Under the pieces are notes generated by a model, which was not told the DNA's origin, searched no databases, and saw only the letters and a program-made list of their open reading frames with translations. A stretch of DNA of 27,214 nucleotides from Anaerolineaceae bacterium (GTDB taxonomy: Bacteria; Chloroflexota; Anaerolineae; JAAYZQ01), in assembly GCA_012514775.1 (NCBI GenBank), contig JAAYZQ010000363.1, positions 1 through 27,214 on the forward strand, in the 5' to 3' direction. Below are positions 1 to 6,676 of the stretch, piece by piece. A program made the translations under genes and the position numbers. The number at the start of each line of letters is the position of its first letter. The first letter of the stretch is position 1.

Positions 1-1
1 G

Positions 2-1285
2 ACCCCCTCCGGCAGCCGTGACTTTACCTACCCCGGGTCGCTCCTTGACGAGCTGGAGTCGCACCTGGGCGAGTACCGGCTACGCCATGACGAAAAGTAC
101 CGTCACAGCGACCCCCTGCCGTTTCTCAGGGAGCAGTACGAGATCCTGGACAACAACGTCGACGCTGCCCTCTACCTCATGCGCGAGAAGCAGTGGGACT
201 TTTTTATGCTGCATCTCCTGGGCACCGACCGGATCCAGCACGAGTTCTGGCATTTGCTCGACGAGTCGCATCCGCAGCACGATCCCGAGGAACGCCAGCG
301 ACTCGGCAACGTCATCCTGGATTACTACAAAGCGGTCGATGCCCGGATTGGCCGCCTGTTGGAGGCTCTGGACGACGACGTCGTGATCCTCGTCATGTCC
401 GATCATGGCTTTGGGCCCGTGTACCGGTTCCTGAACCTGAACACCTGGCTGCTGAACGAGGGGCTGTTGCGCCTGAAGCGGAATCCCCGTACCTGGTTCC
501 GCAGCCTTCTCTTCCGCCTCGGCGTGAACTACGCGAGCGTTGCCAACTGGATCCTGCGCCTGGGCCTGGGCCGTCAAGCCGTCGCCACAGGACGTGCCCG
601 CCGCGAAGAGTTCCAACGCCGCTTTTTTCTCTCCCTGGACGACGTCGATTGGTCGCGCAGCCGTGTCTACTCCATGGGCAACTTCGGGCAGCTTTACGTC
701 AATCTTCGGGGGCGAGAGCCAGGGGGCATTGTCGCGCCGGGCGAGGAGTACGAGGAGCTGCTGGCCGACCTGACCCTGCGACTGGAGGCCATGACGGATC
801 CGGACACCGGCGAGCCGGTGATCGAGCAGGTATTTCGCCGGGCAGAGCTGTTCGAGGGGCCCTACGCGGAGCAAGCGCCCGACCTGATGTTCCTCACCCG
901 GGACATGAACTACAAGGCCATGGGCCTGTCAGACTTTTCTTCGCCCCGCGTCTTTGACCCTGTCTACGGCACCACCGGCCACCATCGCATGAACGGCGTC
1001 ATGATCTGGCAGGGAGACGGAATCGTGCAGGAAGGAGTACAGGTCGAGGGAGCGTCCATCCACGATCTGGCCCCGACGATCCTCCACATCATGGGGCTGC
1101 CTGTCCCCTCCAGCATGGATGGGCGGGTGCTGACCGAGATTTTCACTCCCGAGTTCCGGCAGCAGCGGGCAGTGGAGCACAGCGAGCCGGATGAGTCGTC
1201 GCGGCGAGAGGAAGAACCGGCCTATTCCGACGAGGAAGAGGCCGGCATGAGGGAGGTCTTGAGAGGATTGGGGTATGTGACATAG
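2..1285 (+). CDS. Alkaline-phosphatase-superfamily phosphohydrolase, 5' truncated by the window edge
   Basis: The reading frame is open from base 2, so the start lies outside the window; 427 codons remain. Readable family features are a metal-site motif S-D-H-G-F-G (about 398-415), a later G-H-H-R-M-N-G motif (about 979-999) and the closing H-D-L-A-P-T-I-L stretch followed by G-L-P, all typical of type I phosphodiesterase/nucleotide pyrophosphatase-like members of the alkaline phosphatase superfamily (COG3379-like). Such enzymes are metal-dependent and act on phosphomonoesters, phosphodiesters or phosphosugars; the substrate cannot be read from the sequence. The C-terminus is acidic and charged and ends in G-L-G-Y-V-T. 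No signal peptide can be judged because the N-terminus is missing. It lies 150 bp upstream of a glycosyltransferase gene, consistent with a role in glycan metabolism, but this is inference. Confidence 0.85.
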   Translation, partial: TPSGSRDFTYPGSLLDELESHLGEYRLRHDEKYRHSDPLPFLREQYEILDNNVDAALYLMREKQWDFFMLHLLGTDRIQHEFWHLLDESHPQHDPEERQRLGNVILDYYKAVDARIGRLLEALDDDVVILVMSDHGFGPVYRFLNLNTWLLNEGLLRLKRNPRTWFRSLLFRLGVNYASVANWILRLGLGRQAVATGRARREEFQRRFFLSLDDVDWSRSRVYSMGNFGQLYVNLRGREPGGIVAPGEEYEELLADLTLRLEAMTDPDTGEPVIEQVFRRAELFEGPYAEQAPDLMFLTRDMNYKAMGLSDFSSPRVFDPVYGTTGHHRMNGVMIWQGDGIVQEGVQVEGASIHDLAPTILHIMGLPVPSSMDGRVLTEIFTPEFRQQRAVEHSEPDESSRREEEPAYSDEEEAGMREVLRGLGYVT

Positions 1286-1372
1286 CCAAATTGGGAACGG
1301 CCGGATCGACGGGAGGCTCTGCCGCGCCAGGTGCGGGCTGAAGCTTTTGAGAAGTGATGGAAGACTGCCTGG

Positions 1373-1397
1373 CTCCTGTCTCCCAGCGCAACAGGAG
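1373..1397 (+). other. Short inverted repeat in the phosphohydrolase/GT2 intergenic gap
   Basis: CTCCTGT (1373-1379) pairs perfectly with ACAGGAG (1391-1397) across an 11-base loop. The right arm would hide a Shine-Dalgarno-like sequence just ahead of a possible GTG codon at 1400. The better ribosome site (GAGGAGGG, 1421-1428) lies outside the stem, so a regulatory role is doubtful. No T-run follows, so it is not a convincing terminator. Confidence 0.2.
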
Positions 1398-1435
1398 TTG
1401 TGACTGGCTCAGAGGGAACAGAGGAGGGAAAGGTG

Positions 1436-2182
1436 ATGGTAAACAACGGCAAGTCCGATGTTCTGGTCATCATCCCGGCCTACAATGAAGCAGGGCGAAT
1501 CAAACACGTGTTAGGTGGCATCCGGGCTTCCGTACCTGATGCGGATATTCTGGTGGTAGATGATGGCTCGTCCGACGCGACTCCTTACGAGGCAAACACG
1601 GGGGGCGCAATGGTGATCTCGCACCCGTTTAACATGGGGTATGGCGTCACGGTCCAGACCGGGTTCAAGTATGCACGGCGGCATGGCTACCGGTATGTGG
1701 TTCAAATCGATGGAGACGGCCAGCACGAGCCCAGCAATATCCCGGATCTGCTGGCTACTGTCCAGAGCCCGGGCGTGGATGTTGCCATGGGCTCTCGGTG
1801 GTTGGGCCTGGCAGAATACCAAGGCCCGCTCTTGCGCAAGTTCGGCAAGTTCTTCTTTGGCTTCATGGCTACCTTGCTCACCGGGCATCGGGTGACCGAT
1901 CCCACCACCGGCTTCCAGGCCATGCGCCGGGAGGTCGTTTCCTTTTTCTGCACCGACGTTTATCCCGTGGACTATCCCGATGCCAACGTGATTATCATGC
2001 TCGACCGGGCGGGCTTTCATATTTCCGAAGTCCCTGTGATCATGTATCGCGATGATAGCGGCCAGTCCATGCACAGCGGCCTGCTGCGGCCCATTTTCTA
2101 CGGACTGAAGATGATAATGTCCATCGGCATGACGATGCTGCGCCGGGACAGGGCCATACGGGATGAGGCCACCTATGCCTAG
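1436..2182 (+). CDS. GT2 family glycosyltransferase, dolichyl-phosphate mannose synthase (DPM1)-like
   Basis: A 248-residue GT-A fold enzyme. Visible motifs are P-A-Y-N-E near residue 14, V-D-D-G-S-S-D (41-47), the D-G-D-G-Q-H nucleotide-sugar/metal motif (92-97) and D-P-T-T-G-F-Q (155-161), which together match the DPM1/polyprenyl-phosphate sugar transferase branch of GT2. Such enzymes move a sugar from a nucleotide donor to a polyprenyl phosphate at the inner membrane face. No long C-terminal membrane anchor is present. I chose ATG 1436 because AGGAGGG (1422-1428) lies seven bases upstream; GTG 1400 would add 12 residues but has poor spacing. The next gene, a DUF2304 protein, overlaps its end, and this GT2-DUF2304 pairing is common in bacterial glycan loci. 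Donor and acceptor are unknown. Confidence 0.9.
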   Translation: MVNNGKSDVLVIIPAYNEAGRIKHVLGGIRASVPDADILVVDDGSSDATPYEANTGGAMVISHPFNMGYGVTVQTGFKYARRHGYRYVVQIDGDGQHEPSNIPDLLATVQSPGVDVAMGSRWLGLAEYQGPLLRKFGKFFFGFMATLLTGHRVTDPTTGFQAMRREVVSFFCTDVYPVDYPDANVIIMLDRAGFHISEVPVIMYRDDSGQSMHSGLLRPIFYGLKMIMSIGMTMLRRDRAIRDEATYA

Positions 2183-2651
2183 GTCACACCTGTTTGTGAT
2201 TGCCAGTGCCATCGCCCTCTCCCTCGTGATCCTGGAGCTGGTTCGGCGCCGGCGGCTGCGGGAAGAGTATTCGTGGCTCTGGATCCTGGCAGCCATCGTG
2301 TATACTTTGGCTGCCTCGTGGCCCGGTTTCGGCCTGTGGCTGGCACGGTTTCTCGGCTCGAGCAATCCCGTCTCGGCTTTTGCCTTCCTGGGACTGGGCT
2401 TTCTGTTGCTGATCTGCGTGCAGTTTTCAGTTCAGATCTCGCGGCTGACAGAGCAGAACAAAAACCTGATGCAGCAGTTGGCGATCCTTGACGGTGAGTT
2501 CAAGGCGCTGGCAGCGCAGCAGGATGACGAGCAAACCGAGCCAGAGAAAGAAGAGGAAACGCATGCGCAACGCTCTGACCATCGACCTGGAAGACTGGTA
2601 CCAGGGGTTGACGAGCACGAGCCAGCAGGTGAGACGTTGGCCAGAGTTTGA
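2175..2651 (+). CDS. DUF2304 domain membrane protein
   Basis: A small protein of about 158 residues. The N-terminal helix is followed by an R-R-R-R-L-R-E-E-Y-S-W-L-W segment, then two further membrane helices (about 40-60 and 70-90) and a charged coiled-coil-like tail (L-T-E-Q-N-K-N-L-M-Q-Q-L). This is the classic DUF2304 layout, usually about 110-120 residues and next to a GT2 gene; its biochemical role is not established and accessory or flippase-like roles have been guessed. ATG 2175 is preferred over ATG 2163 because GATGAGG precedes it; either overlaps the upstream glycosyltransferase. The last 30 or so residues are low-complexity run-off that overlaps the deacetylase gene by 89 bases, so the useful domain probably ends near residue 120. 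Confidence 0.75.
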   Translation: MPRSHLFVIASAIALSLVILELVRRRRLREEYSWLWILAAIVYTLAASWPGFGLWLARFLGSSNPVSAFAFLGLGFLLLICVQFSVQISRLTEQNKNLMQQLAILDGEFKALAAQQDDEQTEPEKEEETHAQRSDHRPGRLVPGVDEHEPAGETLARV

Positions 2652-3399
2652 GGATCGTGTCGTCGAGAGCACCGCGCGATTGTTGGCCATCCTGGAGCGG
2701 GCAGGGGTCAAGGCCACGTTCTTTGTGCTGGGTTACGTCGCCGAGCAACACCCGGACCTCGTGCGCCGGGTGGCCGAGAGCGGCCACGAGGTTGGCCTGC
2801 ACGGCTTCCACCACTACCGGGTGAGCCGGCAGACTCCGCAGCAGTTCCGGGACGAGATCCTGCGAGGCCGGAAGGCCGTAGCAGCGGCGAGCGGCCAGGA
2901 CATCCTGGGCTATCGGGCGCCCATGTTTTCCATCAACCGCTCGGCGTTGTGGGCGCTCGAGATCCTGCGCGAAGAGGGATTCCGCTACGACTCGAGCGTT
3001 TTCCCCACGCGAAACATGCTGTACGGCTATCCGGACGCGCCGCGGTTCCCGTATTGTCCCCTCGACGGAAACGGATTCGTCGAGTTCCCTCTGTCTACGG
3101 TGCGCGTGTTGGGGGTGAACCTGCCGGTGGCCGGGGGCTTTTATCTGCGCGCGCTCCCCTACCGGCTGTTCCGGTGGGGATTGCGGCGGATCGAGCGAGA
3201 GGGTATGCCGGCCATCCTCTATCTGCACCCGTGGGAGCTGGACCCGGACCATCCACGGCCGGAACCAACCCCCAGGGAAAGGTTCACCCATTACCACAAC
3301 CTGAAGGGCACAGCCGACAGGCTGCAGGCCTTGCTGCAAGATTTCGAATTTGGTCCGCTATCAAGCCTGCTGCACGATGTGCAAGGCATGGAAGCGTAG
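2563..3399 (+). CDS. Polysaccharide deacetylase, DUF3473/XrtA-associated type
   Basis: A 278-residue NodB-fold carbohydrate esterase. Motifs: L-T-I-D-L-E-D-W (5-12) holding the catalytic Asp region, A-T-F-F-V-L-G (51-57), the metal-binding H80-x3-H84, G-Y-R-A-P (116-120), Y-D-S-S-V-F-P (142-148) and L-H-P-W-E (221-225). The D-L-E-D-W start and the H-P-W-E-L-D end are hallmarks of the DUF3473-containing deacetylases found in exosortase/PEP-CTERM exopolysaccharide loci (TIGR03006-like). It should remove N-acetyl groups from a polymer or lipid-linked sugar. The ATG at 2563 follows AGAGGAAA and begins exactly at the conserved N-terminus, although an in-frame ATG exists at 2488. The gene starts inside the tail of the DUF2304 gene and is followed nine bases later by a FemAB gene, the neighbour expected from XrtA loci. 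Confidence 0.9.
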   Translation: MRNALTIDLEDWYQGLTSTSQQVRRWPEFEDRVVESTARLLAILERAGVKATFFVLGYVAEQHPDLVRRVAESGHEVGLHGFHHYRVSRQTPQQFRDEILRGRKAVAAASGQDILGYRAPMFSINRSALWALEILREEGFRYDSSVFPTRNMLYGYPDAPRFPYCPLDGNGFVEFPLSTVRVLGVNLPVAGGFYLRALPYRLFRWGLRRIEREGMPAILYLHPWELDPDHPRPEPTPRERFTHYHNLKGTADRLQALLQDFEFGPLSSLLHDVQGMEA

Positions 3400-3408
3400 G
3401 GAGCGACA

Positions 3409-4443
3409 ATGCAAGTGCGGGAGCTACAGGAACGCGATAAGCCCATCTGGAATGACTATGTTTGCCATTCACAGCACTCCACCTTCTTTCACCTCGTGGA
3501 GTGGAGGGACGTGATGGAACAGGTGTTTGGCAGCCAAACCCATTACCTCCTGGCTGTCGACGGCGGCGAGGTCGCAGGCATTCTGCCCCTGATCCACGTC
3601 AAGAGTGCCCTCGTCGGCCATTACCTGACCTCTCTGCCAGGGGGCATGTGCGCTCGGGACGACGATGCCGCCCAGGCGCTCTTTGACAAGGCCAGCCAAC
3701 TCGTCCGGGGCGCCGGGGCAGATTACCTGATCCTTCGCGACGGCCAGCATAAATGGCCGCTGCCCAGGCTGGAGACGAATGAGGCCCACGTCACCTTTGT
3801 CATCGACCTCCAGCCAGGCCTGGAGACAGTCCGCAAGAACATGCAAGCGGGCACGCGTAGAGCGCTCAGACACGCTCTGCGTGACGGATTGGAGGTGAAA
3901 GACGGAACCGCCTTGTTGCCACACTTTTACCCGGTCTATGCCCGCGCCATGCGGGACATGGGAACGCCAACCCCCGGGTTCTCCTTTTTTCGCAACCTTA
4001 CAACCCACTTTCCCGATAACCTGAGTCTACTCACGGTATTCCACGACGACCAGGTCCTGGGCGGCGGGTTGGTTGCGTCTCTGCGGGACACGGTCCTTTG
4101 TACGTGGGCAGGCGTGCTGCGCAAGTATTATAATTTGCGTCCCAACCACCTCCTGTACTGGGAGACGATCGTCCACAGCGACGACCATGGCTTTCGCTGG
4201 TTGGACCTGGGAAGATGCCGGCGGGACTCGGGGGCTTTTACATTCAAGAAGGGCTGGGGAGGAGAGCTGCGGCAGCTATACCAGCAAACTTACCTGCACG
4301 GCATCAGCAAAGCGCCTGCGGTTGGGAAACAACTCGAGGAACGCCGCCAGTTCAGGATCTTTGTGAAGCTGTGGCGCATGCTCCCGCCACAGGTCGCCGA
4401 GATCCTGGGACCCTTGATGCGCAAGCGAATGCCCTTCGGCTGA
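3409..4443 (+). CDS. FemAB-like peptidyl/acyl transferase, first of a tandem pair
   Basis: A 344-residue protein with the twin GNAT-fold pattern of FemAB/BioF2-like (GNAT_6) acyltransferases: an N-terminal half with W-R-D-V-M-E-Q and the conserved L-P-L segment, and a C-terminal half with A-R-A-M-R-D-M-G-T-P, L-G-G-G-L, L-Y-W-E and the F-K-K-G-W-G motif before the end. This is the style of FemAB proteins associated with exosortase and exopolysaccharide loci (TIGR03019-like). Family members transfer an aminoacyl or acyl group, classically from aminoacyl-tRNA to peptidoglycan precursors; the real substrate here is unknown. ATG 3409 follows AGGGAG with short spacing. It lies nine bases after the deacetylase and nine bases before its own paralogue, so the three are likely co-transcribed. 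Confidence 0.85.
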   Translation: MQVRELQERDKPIWNDYVCHSQHSTFFHLVEWRDVMEQVFGSQTHYLLAVDGGEVAGILPLIHVKSALVGHYLTSLPGGMCARDDDAAQALFDKASQLVRGAGADYLILRDGQHKWPLPRLETNEAHVTFVIDLQPGLETVRKNMQAGTRRALRHALRDGLEVKDGTALLPHFYPVYARAMRDMGTPTPGFSFFRNLTTHFPDNLSLLTVFHDDQVLGGGLVASLRDTVLCTWAGVLRKYYNLRPNHLLYWETIVHSDDHGFRWLDLGRCRRDSGAFTFKKGWGGELRQLYQQTYLHGISKAPAVGKQLEERRQFRIFVKLWRMLPPQVAEILGPLMRKRMPFG

Positions 4444-4452
4444 GGAGGTTAA

Positions 4453-5487
4453 GTGCAAGTTTCTGAACTACGGCACCACGAACGCGCAACCTGGGACGAG
4501 TACGTCTATGGCGCAGCAGGGTCGACCATCTACCACCTGGCGGGATGGAAAGACGTATTCGAAGATACCTTTGGCCTGCAAACCCACTATCTTTGGGCAT
4601 GCGAGAATGGCCAGGTCCTTGGCGTCTTGCCGCTGTTGGAGGTCAAGAGCAAGCTGTCAGGCCATTACTTCACCTCGCTGCCAAGTGCGATCTGTGCCGA
4701 GGACGGTCAAGCCGCTTGCACACTTGCGCTGAAGGCCAAGGAATTGGTACGGGACAGCAAGGCAAACTACCTTATCCTGCGCGACAGCTATCATCAATGG
4801 GACCTGCCCGGGTTGGTCACGCAGCAGCCCCACTGTACCCTGATCGCCGACGTGACTGACGACACAGACCTCATGTGGCAGAGATTGGACAGGCGAGTCC
4901 GGCAGCATACTCAAAAAGCAATCAGGGCCGAGCTTGAGGTAATGATCGGGCCCCAATACCTGGAGGAAGTCTATCCTGCCTATTCGGAAGCCATGCGGGA
5001 CCTTGGCACCCCGACGCTGGGGATTGGCTTCTTTCGCAACCTGTTCCGCCAGTTTCCTACCAGTTTCACGGCCCTGATGGTTCGTCAGCATGACAAGGTG
5101 CTCGGCGGCGCGTTTATTGCCCAGTTTCGAGACACACTGTACAACACCTGGGGAGGGATGCTTCGCGACTCGTTCCCACTACGCTCCTGCCACATCTGGT
5201 ATTGGGAGACGCTTAAATACGGCCATGAAAACGGATACCGGCAAATAGACCTGGGACGGAGCGAATGGGATTCCGGGACCTACAGCTTCAAGAAACACTG
5301 GCTTTCCGAGCCGCGGCCACTGTACCATCAATGTTACCTGAATCGAACTTGCCGCTCGCCCCACGTAGGCAGCACGCGTGCGGAGGATCTCGGGTATCGT
5401 GCGTTTACGCAACTATGGATCCGCTTGCCGCTCCCGATGACCGAGCGGGTGGGTCCCTTCTTGCGTGCGCGAATGCCCTTCGGCTAG
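4453..5487 (+). CDS. FemAB-like peptidyl/acyl transferase, second of a tandem pair
   Basis: This gene also encodes 344 residues and matches the preceding one over its whole length: same M-Q-V start, S-G-H-Y-F-T-S-L-P versus V-G-H-Y-L-T-S-L-P, L-I-L-R-D, A-M-R-D-L-G-T-P, Y-W-E-T, D-L-G-R, F-K-K-x-W and an R-M-P-F-G C-terminus. By eye the two are clearly related but well diverged, so the duplication is not recent. The start is GTG 4453, four bases after a strong GAGGAGG (4442-4448) that itself overlaps the upstream stop region. The two copies may use different aminoacyl or acyl donors or sit side by side as partners, as FemA and FemB do. After this gene there is a 142-bp gap, so the first transcription unit may end here. 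Confidence 0.85.
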   Translation: MQVSELRHHERATWDEYVYGAAGSTIYHLAGWKDVFEDTFGLQTHYLWACENGQVLGVLPLLEVKSKLSGHYFTSLPSAICAEDGQAACTLALKAKELVRDSKANYLILRDSYHQWDLPGLVTQQPHCTLIADVTDDTDLMWQRLDRRVRQHTQKAIRAELEVMIGPQYLEEVYPAYSEAMRDLGTPTLGIGFFRNLFRQFPTSFTALMVRQHDKVLGGAFIAQFRDTLYNTWGGMLRDSFPLRSCHIWYWETLKYGHENGYRQIDLGRSEWDSGTYSFKKHWLSEPRPLYHQCYLNRTCRSPHVGSTRAEDLGYRAFTQLWIRLPLPMTERVGPFLRARMPFG

Positions 5488-5629
5488 CACTTCAGTAATC
5501 TAACAAGAGAACAACGGGCGTGGGTTCGGAGTGGGGAGGAGGGATGCTCGACGCTTCGAGACCAACGCAGCCAGGGTCGCAGCCACAGGACAGCCGCGGC
5601 CCGACGCACAATGAAAAGGGAGGGCCCAG

Positions 5630-6676
5630 GTGAGAAACGACCACAAGTTTATGGCCAGCGTCGTCGTCGTTGCTTACAACGACAAGAAGTACCTGCAAGA
5701 CTGCTTGAGCTCCGTGCTCGATCAGGACCTGCCGGCAGAGGACTACGAGGTCATCTATGCTGACAACGCCTCGACCGATGGCTCTGCCGAATTCGTCGCC
5801 GAGTGCTTTCCCCGCGTCCGCGTGCTGCGCTTCGAGAAGAATTACGGCTTTGCCGAGGGCAACAACCGCGCCGCCGCCAGTGCCCATGGGCGCTACGTCG
5901 TCTTTCAGAACGCCGACACCATCGCGCACCGCCGCTGGCTCCCGGAGCTGGTCAAAGCCGCCCAGGAGCAGCCTGGCGTCAAGGCCTGCCATCCCGCCGG
6001 CCTGCCCCTCCAGTTCGGCGGCTATCACGAACGCCAGGCCCCCCTGGACGTCGGCGTCATGAGCGATCTGACCCGCTGGGGCTACATCGACTTTACCGAG
6101 ACCCGGCTGCGCGAGGCGGCTCCTGTCCCCACCCTGCACGCCGCCGGCGGCTCTGTCCTCGTCGACTCGACCATCATCGACCAGCTCAAATACTATTTCG
6201 ATCCCACCTTTTTCATCTATAACGAAGACACCGACCTGGGGCTGCGCATCAACAATCTCGGCTACACCGTTCTCTTTGTCCCGTCCGCCGCCATGTACCA
6301 CGAGCGCGCTCCATCGCGGCGCGTTCTCCTGAACCAGAAAAGCCTGCGGAATGCCTTTCTCGTCACCCGGAACCGTTTTATCACCTTTTACAAGAACATG
6401 CATGGCCTGGAGTTCCTCCTCGCCCTGCCCCTCCTGTGCCTGGGGTCCATCATCAAGCTCAGGACCTTCCCTGTCAGGCCCGCCAGGCGCCTCGTCTATG
6501 CCCTTGGCCTCGTGCCCTTCACCCTCTGGTCCCTGGTCGTGGCCGCCCTGCGCTTTCCCCAGTATGCCGAGGAAAGGCGCTACATCCGTAGCCACAGCAA
6601 GCGGGGCAGGTTCTGGCTGCTCAAGGAGCTGTGGAAACGACAGCCCCCCCCGGCCACCCCGCTGTATGGAAGCTAG
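5630..6676 (+). CDS. GT2 family glycosyltransferase, rhamnosyltransferase (WbbL)-like
   Basis: A 348-residue GT2 enzyme. The N-terminal fold carries V-V-V-A-Y-N (12-17), A-D-N-A-S-T-D-G-S (44-52), N-Y-G-F-A-E-G-N-N (71-79) and Q-N-A-D-T (93-97) in the place of the DxD motif; N-E-D-T-D-L-G-L-R (198-206) is the acceptor-side ED motif typical of rhamnosyl- and similar transferases. Two hydrophobic stretches near residues 262-278 and 289-307 probably anchor it to the membrane. GTG 5630 is preferred because AAGGGAGGG (5616-5623... within the run 5616-5624) sits about six bases upstream; ATG 5651 is an alternative. An eight-C run (6644-6651) lies near its 3' end. Sugar donor unknown; an O-antigen or exopolysaccharide chain role fits the neighbours. 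Confidence 0.88.
   Translation: MRNDHKFMASVVVVAYNDKKYLQDCLSSVLDQDLPAEDYEVIYADNASTDGSAEFVAECFPRVRVLRFEKNYGFAEGNNRAAASAHGRYVVFQNADTIAHRRWLPELVKAAQEQPGVKACHPAGLPLQFGGYHERQAPLDVGVMSDLTRWGYIDFTETRLREAAPVPTLHAAGGSVLVDSTIIDQLKYYFDPTFFIYNEDTDLGLRINNLGYTVLFVPSAAMYHERAPSRRVLLNQKSLRNAFLVTRNRFITFYKNMHGLEFLLALPLLCLGSIIKLRTFPVRPARRLVYALGLVPFTLWSLVVAALRFPQYAEERRYIRSHSKRGRFWLLKELWKRQPPPATPLYGS

Noticed and set aside
5488..5629. Promoter in the FemAB/GT2 gap
   Set aside because: I could not find a convincing -35/-10 pair with correct spacing; a promoter is plausible from the gap alone but not shown.
6644..6651. Poly-C tract of eight as a phase-variation switch of the GT2 gene
   Set aside because: It lies about ten codons from the stop, so slippage would change only a non-conserved tail.
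6351..6665. Extending the transporter upstream to 6351
   Set aside because: That part is an out-of-frame shadow of the GT2 C-terminus, Ser/Pro-rich and without family similarity.
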